Part shown: positions 1 through 13,083 of the stretch, in pieces
How positions within the stretch are numbered: position 1 is the first letter of the stretch
Layout: every line of letters begins with the position of its first letter
From: Thunnus maccoyii
Taxonomy: Eukaryota; Chordata; Actinopteri; Scombriformes; Scombridae
DNA: 64,000 nucleotides
Assembly: GCF_910596095.1 (NCBI RefSeq)
Contig: NC_056533.1
Span: forward strand, 28,928,662 to 28,992,661
Direction: 5' to 3'
Translations under genes and position numbers: made by a program
The notes under the pieces: generated by a model
The model's input: the letters and a program-made list of their open reading frames with translations, nothing else
What the model was told of the DNA's origin: nothing
Database searches by the model: none

Positions 1-1194
1 AGTGTCGAAAGCACAAATAGACGGAGGCGAGGCCCAAGTCCAGAATGATGATCACTTGCAAGACATTCAGGTACACGTGCAAATTTTGTACCTGAATTGT
101 GAATCGTACTGAACCGTGTCTTCAATCTTCAGTCTCAAATTACAATGATCCCCTTTTGTTTCTGAGATATTTATATATTTATATATTTATATACGGTATA
201 TACTGAATTTTTCAGTTGCTTACGGCGTTGTCATAGTCTTTAGGAGGAAATGACTGTCCTATATTGGTATGCTATCAAATCTGAAAGGTGAACAAGCACA
301 AACGCACTACATTTTGCTATTTCTAGGCGAGGGCCCGAGGCTTTGTCAGCAAGTCTTTCGCTTCTGTGTATGTACTGTTCTCTGAGACTTTGAACAAATA
401 TTGCCTTGCACTAATCCCTTTCCTGAGACAGGAGAGCGTCTGTGGCCTAGAGACAGGCTTAATGAATAAATTTTACGCAGAATAGAAATGGAAAATGTAA
501 GAGGGGAGGAAGATGCAAATCTAAGATTCACAAAAACAGAGCAAACTACAGTAATAGGAGTAAGTGGGAGAAATATAGCAGATAATTTAGATTATTGCAT
601 CATTCCTATCCAATTTTGTGTGTATTTATTTTGCATTGCATTTAATAAGAAATATGTAGAATTTGATTATGTCCTAATGTCCACAGAGATTTTGTAACAT
701 TTAGATAAAGGCAGGAAAGCATCTCTGCAAAACAGTAATCATATTGAGAATATTAGTTATTGGTAGTGCAGTAAACAGCACACAAACTGTAATAAAACAT
801 TATCTTTATAATACACACACAGAGGCCACCCAGTTATTGCCAGTCACAAGACCACTAGCTATATTGATATTAATGTTTATATTTAGTTTGCTGAATGCAA
901 GTCAGCATTCACACGTCTCTCTATTTATATTCTTAAGAGAAGACACACCTTTATGCACTACTTCATATTTAAATATGGTTCACTAGCAGCCTAAAAATAT
1001 GGTTCAACAATCAACATTGTCAATCTACAAGCAGGGGTGTGTGTAGCATGCTGCCACATGTCCACATCTGCTTATCTACATTTTTTTCTGTGTGTGATTG
1101 CTAAAATCATATAGTTTGATGTTTTAGTAAGTGAGTTTCGACCAATAAACACATGGAACAGGTCATGGTAGGGCCCTCACAAAACATTCTTTCT
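1..1194. other. Intergenic, no gene recognised
   Basis: AT-rich flanking DNA with a short TATA/ATTT-rich patch near 165-195. Bases 2-69 form an open frame that ends in CAG followed by GTACAC, so they could be the end of an exon cut by the window edge, but I recognise no protein in them. Nothing else is supported. Confidence 0.6.
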
Positions 1195-1797
1195 TTAAAG
1201 TGGACATAACATGCTTTTTGTGATTTTCTGTCATGGTCAAAGTTCCAAAATTTGAGGTGAATGTATGTAAAAATGCTCCCTGAAAGTCAAAAGCCAGGGG
1301 TTCAGCTTTCTCTGAATGCTTCTTTTACAAAGGTACCTTTACTTCCTCCTTGTGATGACGTCAGATTGTTTGTGCCTGCCCATAAATATATGTCCGTTCT
1401 ATAGTCTTTGTTGCTGAGGTTGTTCTATGGATTGTACAAATTGTCCACTTGCATATTTCAGATCAGATTCTAGCTTGAACATCTATGGATATATTTCAGA
1501 AGTTTCTGTTTTGAGTGAAGAATGACAAAGAGAAGTGAAATCCTACTACTATTGTTTGTTTATTCAGCCTCCGCAAGCTAACCAGTCAGAACAGAGTGGG
1601 CTCATGCGGAGGGGGGCCTTAAAAAGACTGGAGCTAAAACGGCCTGTTTCAGACAAAAGCTGGACTGAGGGGCTGCATAAAGGACCAGTATAAGATGAAT
1701 AAGGAGTATTTTGAACTGTAAATCGTGCAAAGATATTCCAGTAGAACCCCAAAATAAAAATATAGACCTTGAAATGTGAATGATACGTCCCCTTTAA
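1195..1797. mobile_element. TTAA-ended MITE, copy 1 of 3
   Basis: A ~0.6 kb non-autonomous element. It begins TTAAAGTGGACATAACATGC and ends with the inverted counterpart CGTCCCCTTTAA. It shares long stretches with copies at 36108-36825 and 39732-40241, such as the block reading AACTGTAAATC(A/G)TGCAAAG near its right end and AGAACAGAGTGGGCTCAT in the middle (seen also in the 39.7 kb copy). It carries no coding sequence. The superfamily is unassigned: TTAA at both ends recalls piggyBac target sites, but the bases that follow are not the usual piggyBac termini. Confidence 0.8.
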
Positions 1798-2555
1798 GAT
1801 CACACATACTGTAAGTCACACATACAGCATAACCCTAAAACTTGACACTGATGAAGCATTTAGTAATAAATCTGATGTAAGGGTACCTTAAATATATTCA
1901 ACTCAAATGATGCAAAGTAACAACCAGTGATGATTGTTATCTTATGTGTTGTGGGAATTTGTCCTCAGGAGTAAGTTACAAATGAGGACCTGAGGGCTCA
2001 ACAGAGGAAACAGTAGGAAACAACAGAGACCGCGGTGAGAACAGCCTGTCCGAGAGCTGCTGTTTGCTTCTTCTTCTTCTGCATTGATGCAGACAAACAA
2101 CTTTCTCCCTCCAGACTGGCCTATGTGTTGATTTGCTTGCTGCTTTGAGATTTGGAGCTTAGGGCTTTATAGGTAGACACTCTAGGAGTGAGTTAGTGAA
2201 TGTGCCCTACTTACTGATAAGAAAGCAGGGCTGCTAAAGCTGCAGCAATGTCCTAGCATTGGCCTCTAAGCCCTCGGCATCTTCTCTGCCTGCTTGGTGT
2301 GTGCAACCAAGCAGCAACATGTCCCACATGCTACTCACATATAGTTAAACGTGCTGCACACATGACAGACTGTACAGTATGTACCGTCTATACATGCCTA
2401 CATACTGACCTCAAAAGACATGACCGAAGAAGCTCACAGAACACCATCAGACACAGTAAACACGGATTCAAGTACACACTCTGCCCTTAATGTGATGCAG
2501 ACAAACCTATGGTGATCCCCTGAAGCTGCACTGAAGGCTTCAGTGGTCAGTTATA
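1798..2555. other. Intergenic, no gene recognised
   Basis: Unique-looking sequence between two transposon copies. The small open frames here, for example a 63-codon one at 2299-2490, have no recognisable similarity and no splice support. Confidence 0.55.
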
Positions 2556-2617
2556 CACTCACCGGCCACTTTATTGTTTTATTGCTCGCTACTACCATGT
2601 TGGACCACCTTTTGCCT

Positions 2618-2929
2618 TCAGAATTGCCTTAATTCTTTGTAGCATAGATTCAACAAGGTGCTGGAAACATTCCTCAGAGATTTTGGTTTGAAAGTTGACA
2701 TGATAGCATCATGCAGTTGCTGCAGATTTATCAGCTGTGTATCCATGATGTAAATCTCCTGTTCCAACACATCCCAGAGGTGCTCTATTGGATGGAGATC
2801 TGGTAACTGTGGAGGCCATTTGAGTACAGTGAAGTCATTGTCATGTTCAAGAAACCAGTTTGAGATGATTTGAGCTTTGTGACATGCTGTGTTATACTGC
2901 TGGAAGTGGCCATTAGAAGATGGGTACAC
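2618..2929 (-). pseudogene. Tc1-like transposase, C-terminal fragment
   Basis: A 103-codon open frame within the Tc1-like remnant. It contains LPDLHPIEHLWDVLEQE, matching the conserved C-terminal signature of Tc1-family transposases (PDLNPIEHLW in intact members). The remainder is missing or out of frame, so it is a broken copy. Confidence 0.88.
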
Positions 2930-3154
2930 TGCAGTCAGAAAGGGATGGACAAAGGCAGCAACAATATTCAGGTTGGCTGTGGCGTTTAAACGATGCTCAA
3001 TTGGTGCTGAGGGGCCCTAAGTGTGCCAAGTGTTCTTAGCTGACAGGAGTGGCACCTTGTGTGGTCTTCAGCTGCTGTAGTCCATCTGCTTCAAGGTTCG
3101 ATGTGTTGTGTGTTCAGAGATGCTCTTCTGCATTCCTCAGTTATAACAAATGAG

Positions 3155-3346
3155 TTACTGTTGCCTTTCTATTAGCTCAAACCAGTCTGGCCATTCTCCT
3201 CTGATCTCTGCCATCAACAAGGCATTTTCGTCCAGAGAACTGCCGCTCAGTGGATTTTTTTTCTGTTTTTTTGACCATTCTCCGTAAACCCTAGAGATGG
3301 CTGTGCAGGAAAATCCCAGTACATCAGCAGTTTCTGAAATACTCAA
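3155..3346 (-). pseudogene. Tc1-like transposase, N-terminal HTH fragment
   Basis: A 63-codon frame with SISETADVLGFSCTAISRVY and EWSKK, the DNA-binding helix-turn-helix region of Tc1-like transposases. It lies upstream (on the minus strand) of the C-terminal fragment at 2618-2929 and is separated from it by frameshifts and a deletion. Confidence 0.82.
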
Positions 3347-5850
3347 ACCAGCCTGTCTGGCACCAACAACTAAGCCACGTGCAAAGTCACTTAAATCACA
3401 TTTCTTCCCCGTTCTGATGCTTGGTTTGAACTTCAGCAGAACGTCTTGACCTACATGCCTAAACGCATTGAGTTGGCTGATTACATATTTGCGTTAACAA
3501 GCATTTGTATCTAACAAAGTGGCTGGTGAGTGTACAATGTAACAAAATCAGAACAGACAGCACAGCAACCCATCTCTTCAAGCATAGTGTCTTACTATGT
3601 TTATACTGTGTTGGTTTATGCATTTTGAGAGCAGTGAAATAGAAAAATAACAGTTTGGGTTTTAAGATATATGTCAAACCAGTAAACTTTCAAACTCTCA
3701 CATTAATGTATCCGTCAATACATTATCAGGTGCTTTGATGGCTTTTCAGAAAAAAGGATGTTGTATCTCTGGTGAACATGTTTGGTCATGTCTGCTAATA
3801 TTAGCCTTCATCCAAAGGTCGGTCCCTAACGTTAGTCATGACGACACCCCTAAGTCGCCTCTCTCTGCATTGCTTTCTTATGGCCTATCAAATGTCTGAC
3901 ACCAAACATTTTTCTGTTTAACAAGTCATTAATTGATAAAAAAAGCCTTCCTAAGTAGTTGAATGTACTATTTTAAGATCAGTTTTGAATAATTATTATT
4001 TTGCCTTGTTGAAGATACAGTCATGCATCACTAACATATCTGACTTTGGTAAAACAAACACTTGTTTCCCATAAAATGTGACTTAATATGGCACTCGACT
4101 TTGTTTGACAAGACAGTTTCACAGTGTTTGTGACTGAGCTCACTGACGCAAGAACTTACTGCAGGAAAGACCATGCAGCTCTGTGTGGTGACAGATTTTC
4201 CTGGAAACCCACCAAGGTTCACTGAAGTCACATGGTATTCTGATGAAATGATAAAAATTCCCATTAATCTTTCCCGGAGTGTCCACAGTAGAGTGTACTA
4301 TAAAAGTAATAAGTTATTTTTTAAGACTGGACAGTTGATCCACATACACAAGTAGGTCTTTGACAGTTTTTCCTGTCCCTTTCAATGGAACCATTCTTGT
4401 TCTGTTGGCGCAACACTTTATTTGATGTCTTTTGCAGTCTCACCAAACTGAGCAAAATCTTCAAAAAGCTACAACAGTGTGGTGCTGTTGAGCAAGGCAA
4501 ACGTGTACACCTGATATTCCGCACAAAGTAGCTCACAGCTGCAAATTTTTACCGGCATTGCTAAAAAAAAAATGCATGGAGACCTCGAACTTCCTCAGAC
4601 AAATAAACAGCACATATTGATTTTTTTTGAGTATCAATGTGTGTTTTTCTCATTGCCTGATTGCAGTCATCCTCTCTTCATTTCTTTTCCTCCAGCACGA
4701 ACTTGTCATGCCAAAGCAATGACGCACAGAGACAGTGTGGTCTGGATCTTGTTCAAGTCGTAGTTGTAGTTTTACGAACAAAACTGTCAGATTAGTTAAT
4801 CACAACCTAAAACAATCTTTGAGCTCTTACAATCTTGTAAAAATTAAATGAGACGGAAGTACTTGAAACTATTTCATCACTGTAAGAATACATTTTATTA
4901 TATACAGCGCTTAAAACTGAATAAGAATCAATGTGAATTAAAATCAAAGCTAAAGATATCTAAGAGTGAATGAATTCCACCCAAAGGAAGAACAAATATA
5001 GTTTGTGAGTAGAGGTCAGGAAAAGGCACATATGTAAAATCTGCTATCATGTAAGTATCACAGATAAAATAAATGTGTGAGACTCTGACTGACACTCCTC
5101 AGAGAGAAGAGTGCATATATTCCCACATGTGCTGATACAGCAGACACTTTCGTCCTCTTGCTCCCTCGGCTATGTGGACCCCCGGCTCCTATAGCTTTGT
5201 CTACTACACTTTACTCTCTTGGCAGTACTTGAGAACCTTTAGCCTACATACCATGAGAACAAGGAGAGGAGAGTTATTCTGAGAAATAAAGTGAAGCAGA
5301 ATTACCAACAGGCTGTCAGACAGATTGACACAAAAGAAATCCAGACAGTAAGGCGGTGAAACGGCAAAGAAAGAAAAGCTTGGGGGAACTAATGAGGGTA
5401 TTTTGATGGGGGAGGAGGAGTCTTAGCCAAGGAGACATGTCATGGCCAACAAGAATGCGGTCTATCTGATTAATCTGGTAACGGGCCAAGGAGAGGAGGT
5501 GTTGAGTTAGGAGTTAAAAAGGAAAGAAAAACAAAATTTTCAAAGAGATGAGCAATGATTTGTCATTTCTCAAGCAGAAAAACAAAAATAAAAATGAAAA
5601 AAAGAGGCTTTGTGGGGCCTGGATGGGAATGGGATGAATGGTGGCACTGTCTACTTCATAACATCTTTTCTAAGAAACAGAACCACCTATATGGTGCTGA
5701 CTATTTTTAACTACTTTCCATTTGCATTATGCTGTCAGCGTATTTGAGAGGGTTGAAGCTGCATGGGGCGTGACCCGCAGCACATTATGTTGCCTGCATC
5801 GTCATGAGGGTATAATAACTGCAAAGGAAATGTAAGGGACATATGAGGAG

Positions 5851-5930
5851 AAATTAAGAAACTGAAAAGAAGCAGACATACATGAATTAAGAAACTGAAT
5901 TAAGAAACTGAAAAGAAACAGACATACATG
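5851..5930. repeat. Tandem repeat, 33-bp unit
   Basis: Two near-identical 33-bp units beginning AATTAAGAAACTG and ending GACATACATG, separated by an extra 13-bp partial unit (AATTAAGAAACTG). Confidence 0.85.
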
Positions 5931-6145
5931 ATCACAGATACCTCCTACATAATTCAACAGAAGAGTCAACGGTCACGGTCCAGTGTTTTGTCTGTTCACT
6001 TTGCTTGTCGTTGCTCCTAATAGCTAATGAACCAAAACATTTTTGAGTGAGCTATTTTCTGAAGTGCTGGCTCACACAGAGATGATTGTGCAGAGTGAGT
6101 GAGCTAGAGGCAGTAGGTTTAGTTCAGCGGGTTTATTTCAGGGAC

Positions 6146-6319
6146 AGAGAGAGAGAGAGAGAGAGAGAGGAAGTCTTCAGCTCTGGGGAGTCCTCAATGG
6201 AATATGCTGCTCTTCACATTCAGGCTTGCTGTGGGCATTCCTCACTAAGACAGAGACTATACTTCCCAGCATGCAACAGAGCCTCCTGGCATTTATCAGT
6301 CAGTCAGTCAGTCAGTCAG
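6146..6319. repeat. (GA)n and (AGTC)n microsatellites
   Basis: A (GA)n run at 6146-6169 and, about 130 bp later, five to six units of AGTC at 6297-6319. Confidence 0.9.
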
Positions 6320-6591
6320 CCATTCCCAAGTAAATGTCCTACATTCAACAGTGCATAAAAAGAGCAAAGGTAAACAAGTAGTAGTTAAATGAACTCAAGT
6401 GTGAAACTCACTCATGGTGATAAATCCTTCCTTTGGGTTTTAAATGATTAACTTGACATGTAAGCAGTATTCAAATGTTGCACTGTAGCTGGTGTATGGT
6501 GCGTGGTGTTATTTTTTTCTAATTTGGGAGATTTTGTGCTTTTAGATCAGTTTGATTTCATACTTCTCTACAGCTGCAGAAATATAATTGA

Positions 6592-6950
6592 AGAAATAGT
6601 TCAGCATTTTGGAAAAGTCCCTTTTTTTCAGGAGGTTAGATGAGAATATCAGTATGAGTTATGTTTGTGTGTTAAGCACTCAGCTGCAACCAAGTTATTA
6701 GCCTAAAAAAATATGCCTACACTTTTGAAGCTTGTTAATTATTACGCTGTGTCATGTTTGTTTGTGTAAAAAATAAAACTTGTGGCTTTAGGGGGAGTTT
6801 TGTGATGTAACTTTGGACAGAGGCTAGCTGTTTTCTCCTGTTTCCAGTCTTATGCTAAGCTAGGTTAAACTAATTGCCTCCTGGCTCCAGCATCATACAT
6901 GAGAGTGGTATCAACTCTTGGAAAGAAATTGAAAGAAAGTCACAGTAACT
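6592..6950. mobile_element. MITE-like fish repeat (AAATAGTTCAGCATTTTGG type)
   Basis: It begins AAATAGTTCAGCATTTTGG and later reads AGGCTAGCTGTTTTCTCCTG, CCAGTCTTATGCTAAGCTA and GAGAGTGGTATCAACTCTT. From memory this is the layout of a very common percomorph MITE. The right inverted terminus is decayed. No coding content. Confidence 0.72.
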
Positions 6951-9120
6951 GCATTAAGAAACATCACATTTAGGCAAATAAGCCAATTCATCCATAATTC
7001 ATCACACTGTTGCCGGTGCTTTGTTGCAATAGTCAGGAATCATATGAAGCAATACCACAAAAATTGTACTTTAGTAAATTCACTTTATTTCCCACCTCTC
7101 TTCCTGTTGGTGTTAAACATACTGTAAATTATGATGAGTTGAAAATATCTGCATTTCCCAAAGACATGAAGATATTTTAAAAATGAAACGTCCTTTATAG
7201 AGTGTGGATTTGAGGGTATGTTTTTCCAAATATTGGAAAGCATGTCGCTAAATGTGTCATATCCCCCACAAGTTGTTCAATTCCAACCTATGTATTTGTC
7301 TGCTGTCAGAATTTTTTTTCTTTCTTTTAGCTCTGTTAGTTTTCTGATTTTGCTTTCTAAACTCAGTATAGACCTCTTTTTCCCCCCTCCTTTCTTTCCA
7401 ACATACATTGTGTTCCAGTGAAATGTCCACAGCATGTGTGTGTGTGTGTGTGTGTGTTCTTACTGTAATGTGCTGAGCTGTGATTGTTAATATGATGTTG
7501 AAAGAGAAAATCCCTCCACAAAGGTATGTAACCTCACAGATCAATCCTCTTAAATGATTAAAGCTTTACCAGAGGTTGCACTCCCTGCAGCCATCTGCAG
7601 GTCAGCTGCCTGCCGTTATGGAACAAACTGGGTTCAGCGGTGATTAGGATGATTACAGCTGTTGTTGTCTTTGCAGAAATAAATGAACACCAACCACAGC
7701 AAATTTAACATTAAGCATTGTACAAAAACTGTAGATGGTCTCAGCTGTGTTTAAGGTTTATTCTCAAAGAAATGAAACAGATTCTTTGCATTTGGGAATC
7801 TCTGAATGACAGTGCATCACGCTGAGAAACAGCAATCTGACGTGATCGGTTCATTCATTTCCCAGGTCCATTCACTTTATAACAGGAAATGTGCACTTTG
7901 AACAACTTTATTGCTTTCTCCAATTTCTACTTCCTTCTTGACCCAGTTTGAACACTTGAATCATCTGACTATTTTCCTCTGTGTCTGCACTTCTCTGCTA
8001 TGTCACAGTTAAGGAGACTGGAAGTGGGTCAGACCAAGCATATGAGGGGCCCTGAAAAGAGGCTACCCAGCAGGCTAGACCATTGTCCCCTCACTCCAGG
8101 TATGAAATCGGTGTGTGTTTTGTGTGTGTGTGTGAATGTATGTGTGTGTGTGTGTGTTTGTGCCTTTAGCGTCTCTCTAATGCACTGGGTGTTCTCATTC
8201 AACTGATGCTCTATTTGTGGAAGTATCCATGGTGATAATGATTTGCAGTCATGGAAAAGGGTAGATGGACAAGTGGAAGCGTCTATTTGGCACACATGGG
8301 TGAGATCTCTGCTTCCCTGCCAGTTTTATATCCTATATAAAGAAGTGGGGTAGTGGGCTGAACAGGGATAAGGGTTGTGAGGGTAAGGATGGGTAAAAAG
8401 TTTCAGAATGGAAGAAAAAAAAAAGGAAGTACAGAGCGTTTAGAGCTCCAGTCAGGCCCCGAGGGTAAGTTGGATTTGCGAGGAGACACGTAGCTGTACA
8501 TTCCCAACATGACTAAAGCTGCTGCGTTCTGCTTTCCTTGCTTTTCTACAGTATAGACCATTACATAACCAGCAGCCTGTGGCATTAATGACGTTGTTAA
8601 CTAAACATTTAAGTGAAAAGTACATGCACACCACAAACACACTGTACAAATCCAAAGACTGCATAGTCTCATAGGAAAACCATATGGAAGTCCTAAAAGT
8701 CAGCAAACATAATGTGAAAACAGAAGAAAACGACTGACTGCTGAGAAATATTCTGTTTACTATTGACTGTGCACTTCTGCAGAAGACATAGAGGGACTTC
8801 AGAGAATGAGAGCGGGAGGGAGAAATGGGCACAGGGTGAGAAAACATGTAATTAGCCAAAAACAACTGTTACCTGGAGACTACAGATAGGAATGGGTGGG
8901 AAAAAAGATAGCTTTGTTAAACAAGTCCTGATGATATGAGGTGCGTGTCACTTGCATTTTGCATTTAATTCTTGATTGTTGGTGGTGTTGTTGTGGAGCA
9001 CTTTGTTGTTAAATGTCTTTAATTTTTTAAGTAATGTCTTTCCTTTTGTGGTTGTATTTGTCTGACAGTTGAGACAGACACGAAGAGAATTTCCAAAAGG
9101 ATAATAAATTAAACTAACTA
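6951..9120. other. Intergenic, microsatellites and one possible exon
   Basis: It contains (TG)n at 7435-7457 and a TG-rich run at about 8110-8160. A pyrimidine-rich tract followed by TCACAG precedes an open stretch at 8010-8100 that ends CAG/GTATGA; this could be an exon of an unknown transcript but I recognise no protein. Otherwise nothing. Confidence 0.5.
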
Positions 9121-9125
9121 GGTAT

Positions 9126-9134
9126 ACACACACA

Positions 9135-9189
<55 letters not shown>

Positions 9190-9202
9190 ACACACACACA
9201 CA
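9126..9202. repeat. (CA)n microsatellite
   Basis: About 77 bp of CA dinucleotides with only two interruptions (TACA near 9140, GACA near 9184). Confidence 0.97.
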
Positions 9203-12200
9203 ATCATAACCAGATTTTATAATTCCCTCTCCGTCAGGGGCCTGTTTTGAGCAGACAAAGGCGTGTTAGCTTCAGTAGAAACCAGTTCCTCTCCCTCCGC
9301 AGCAGCGCTCTCAGCAGTTCGCTATGGAGTGATTTCATAACTAAAGACAACAGAGACCAGGCCATCAATCATCAACCAATCAAAGCAGACATCTAAGTGA
9401 AAGTGTCCCAAAGGGGATATAAATGTTACCCGTGGTGCCGTGTGACCGGGGATGAAGAAACAACCCCTCACTGTTTCCTCTGATACTTCATAGCTGCCGA
9501 TTTGTTCCACAGGGTCGAGGACATTATGCCAATGTAGCATCAAATGTAGCATCAAATGTAGCATCAAATCGAAGCTATCAAATCTAATTTCGGTGACTTC
9601 TCCTCAGTGTGTAAGCCTTTTTTGCTTTACACACTATGTAACCGAGGAACTATTTTAAGTTGTGCACAGATTTGTTTCAGCCTTTCTCTGACATCAAGGA
9701 CTCTAAATATCTGTGTTACTAAGACAGTTATGAAAACTGGTGGGAGACCAGTTCAACTGCACCAGAGAAAAAAGTGACGCTGGTTTCCAGGCAATCAGGA
9801 CTCAATTAAACTAAACTGGTCACTCAACCAAAGTCTGTACATACACACAAAATCAGTACATTAGTGATCTGTTATTATGCTCCAAATGCTCTGGCTTATC
9901 TAACCGAGGTGGTGAGACATTAGGGGGTAGGCGACAGACAAATTGAGATGGAAAAAGAGAGAAAGACAGAAAGAGAGAAGGATTGCTTGGCTTGGTGTTG
10001 GCAGGGCAGTTAGATAACTGAAGGTCAGAGGCAGAGTGTACTGTGCTGTGAGTCACAGCGGGCTCTGAAATACCGCAGGCTGGGGAGACTGGGCGAGCTC
10101 TCAGCCCACACCTGACCTCAGCACCTTTTCCCCTTCCTCAACACTCCACTCCTCACTCATGGTCCCCCCCCTTCTCCTTCATCCGTCCAAGACATGCATC
10201 TCTTGGACAGTGTGTTCTACTTTCTTATTTTACTCAGTACTCGTAATCAGGAACTTTCTGACCTTTAGAGAAAGGCTTTATAGGAATCCATAACCCATGT
10301 CTTCCCAACATTTCACCTGATCTGTTTGGGACTCTTTTATACAAAAGCAGATGTCTTGTGATATCCTCCATGTCAAGCTGTTTACATATACTGCTGGCAT
10401 GAACGGCATGGGTCAGGAATTGTGTCACATTATTGACTATTTGCGAGCAACCCATGTTAGGTATGTGTGCCCATCTGAGCCTGGTCTTGAGATTTATCAT
10501 TTATATGGTCCTCTGGACACAGGTCAACCTTTTTAAAAGGACACAAAGCCACCAAGTCTGTAATTAACATCCTTCACTTACATGTGAGCTCACAACGAGG
10601 CAACTAAAACTGTTTTTTTTCATTTATGCATTCAAATTGGTTTTGTAACAGGATGCAAGAAACAGATAGTGATGGTGCATTTGGGAGACAAACAACTTTT
10701 TGTAGTTAATGAGGTAGAAGAGTGTCCCTTGCTCTGGAGGAGCTGTGCCACAGAGGGTCACCTTGCTTGTTTTTTTTTTTTTTGTCTGTTTTCAGAAAAG
10801 CTCTAGTGTAATCTGTGTGCAGAGCAGCTCACAGCTGAAGGTAACCCGTTGTTTACAGATTAAGCTCTGTTCCTTCAACAGAACAGGCTGACCCAAATCG
10901 TTAAGGTCAGGAAGGAAAAAACAGATGATACTGAATTGTTACAGTTGTGTTTGTGCATGTGTGTGTGAATAATGCACACCTGCTTGTGTGTAAGGGAAAA
11001 TGTTCTCGCTAAGACCCTCGCTGCAGTCTTTGGACCAGTGTCATGTGTGAGTGTTTGAGGATCCCGTGGTGAGAGTAGAGTATTGTGTTTCTATTTTATT
11101 TATTAGCCTCTTATATAAGCACCAGCAGGGGGAAAGGACATACTGAGACAGGGGTAAAGGGCACCAAGCTATCAAATATAGTCAGGGTACACAGAGTCTG
11201 TTATTGAAGTAGTATAGAAAATTACTAGAATGAGATTATGGGAACAAAAGATAAAGCACAAAGAAAAAGGACTTCTCATATATTTATAAAATCTTTATCT
11301 TCTGAAAATATTTTGACAACTCCTGGGAAACTAAATGGGAACTACAGATAAGAAACTCGATTACATAGTAAACTGGATTGAGAGTTTTGTGCAAAACTGT
11401 GTTTTTTCCTGTTTACAGCAACAAAATGTACCGTATGCAGCACTTTTTGTATCCATTTGTGGACATTTTATGGTCGCAAATATATTCGACTGACCATCAG
11501 AGCTCGACAAGAACTCATCTTACAGTATTTAGTTTCAGTTACTACCACTTCCTCTCTGATAAAGGTCTGCAGGGACTGAAAGGTTACTTAGAACACTATT
11601 TTTATTGCATGTTGAACAAGTAGAAAACATTGCTCTATAAAAGTGAGACAACACAAAATAGGAAAATATAAAAAAAAAATATACATGAAACAATACAATT
11701 ATTTTAACCACAAAGAAGCCAACAAAGAAAGGACATGATTAAGCAAATATCTTTCATCAGCTTTCATCTACAGAGAACAGAAAGAAGAAAGGGAATGAAA
11801 AATAAAGTGGGTGTTGCTCATTTATAAATGTCTTGAATCGACGTGTGGGAATCTCTTTTTTTTTAACATACTAACATCACCTCAGCACAAAACGTGACTA
11901 CAAAACAATGTTATAATTATGATGAATCCAGGAATGAAACCAAGGTATCAGTCAAGTAATGTGAGTGTGCAGAATATTATCTGACAAAAAATGTAGCCAA
12001 TCAAAACAGACGTACAGTATCTGTGGTATCTGGACACACAAACACAAACACACACTAAGGGCAAACAAAGAGGCGGCCGAGACTAATGGAAACACATCTT
12101 TGTTTACTTCAAGAATCACCTGGCCTGATACTGACCCAGCCGTTGCCTCCCCGAGGGCCTAATTGGCAGAACGGTGGCCAAGTTACCCCTGAATGACACC

Positions 12201-13052
12201 GGAGTTGCTCCAAATGACTGAGCCATGTTTCACTGTGTCTGCCTGCAAGGCTCTAGGATTAGAAAACATACTCCCTCTGCTCTGCTCTGCCCCTGTCTGT
12301 GCTTTCTTTACAGAAAAATGTGATGTTACATCGCGAGTCCAGGTTCAGGCTGGACAGCGGGACGATGGAGGGAGCAAGGAGAAACAGCCGGAAGTGATAC
12401 AGAGCAAGAGATGAGGTGAAGTGAGGGGAGAAAACAAAAAAAAAAGAGGGTAAAATGCTGCAGCCCTCCCTCCTGTCTCATCCTCTTTCAGTGCTGACTG
12501 TGTATAGCAGTGCCTCCCCCTCTCCTCTCCTCTCCTCTCCTCTCCTGTCCCCTCCCTTCCCCACTCCTTACTGTGTGGAACTGGGTTTACATAACCTACT
12601 GCAGTCTGAGATAGCGCAGCACACAACAACTGACGACACCTTCGCTTTCAAGGCAACAAAGACACACAACATTTGCATGAAGCAGCATTAAACATTCATG
12701 CTATGCACTATATATAGCTTAGAATGTGCTAAACAGGACACGGTTTCTACTCACTGCTGTCACATGCATGTACAAGCACACATACACACACAGGCCTGTC
12801 ATGAGTAGACGACAGGAGAGCTGCTGGGTACAACTCGCCCTCAGCAATAAGTGGTGTAATCGTATGAAGAACTCATCCTCACCCTGCACCTTTATTATCA
12901 ATTTTCAGGGAACTGGTCTTGTCAGAAAACACAGGATCTTTTAAACACTACTGTCCTAACAGAATTACCTCTCGTACACAAATCTGCCTGTACCGTGTGA
13001 ACGGTACTCAAGAGGACTTCTAAAACTTTTCCCACACGTCAGAGCAGTGTGT

Positions 13053-13083
<31 letters not shown>

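Larger units (their letters stand above)
2556..3532 (-). mobile_element. Decayed Tc1-like transposon with intact ends
   Basis: A ~977 bp Tc1/mariner-type copy in minus orientation. Left end CACTCACCGGCCACTTTATT and right end (reverse complement) CACTCACCAGCCACTTTGTT are near-identical terminal inverted repeats, and each is flanked by TA, the Tc1 target duplication (2554-2555 and 3533-3534). On the minus strand, 3346-3155 encodes a helix-turn-helix-like N-terminal segment (SISETADVLGFS...ISRVYGEWS). 2929-2618 encodes the transposase C-terminal part with PDLHPIEHLWDVLEQEI, the region of the last acidic residue of the DDE catalytic triad. The two parts lie in separate frames with the middle missing, so the copy cannot make transposase. 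Confidence 0.92.
3535..6591. other. Intergenic with small tandem repeats
   Basis: No gene recognised. The stretch contains a tandem repeat at 5851-5930, a (GA)n run at 6146-6169 and an (AGTC)n run at 6297-6319. The short open frames here read low-complexity or unfamiliar peptides. Confidence 0.55.

Noticed and set aside
8452..8865. 137-codon minus-strand frame
   Set aside because: No domain, no splice support and unfamiliar sequence; taken as chance.
9126..9202. Regular repeat considered as CRISPR-like array
   Set aside because: It is a plain CA dinucleotide microsatellite with no spacers, in a vertebrate genome.
10234..10536. Opposed open frames of 88 and 61 codons
   Set aside because: The plus frame has a plausible AG before it and GTATGT after it, and the minus frame looks protein-like, but neither matches anything I know; evidence is too weak for an exon or transposon call.
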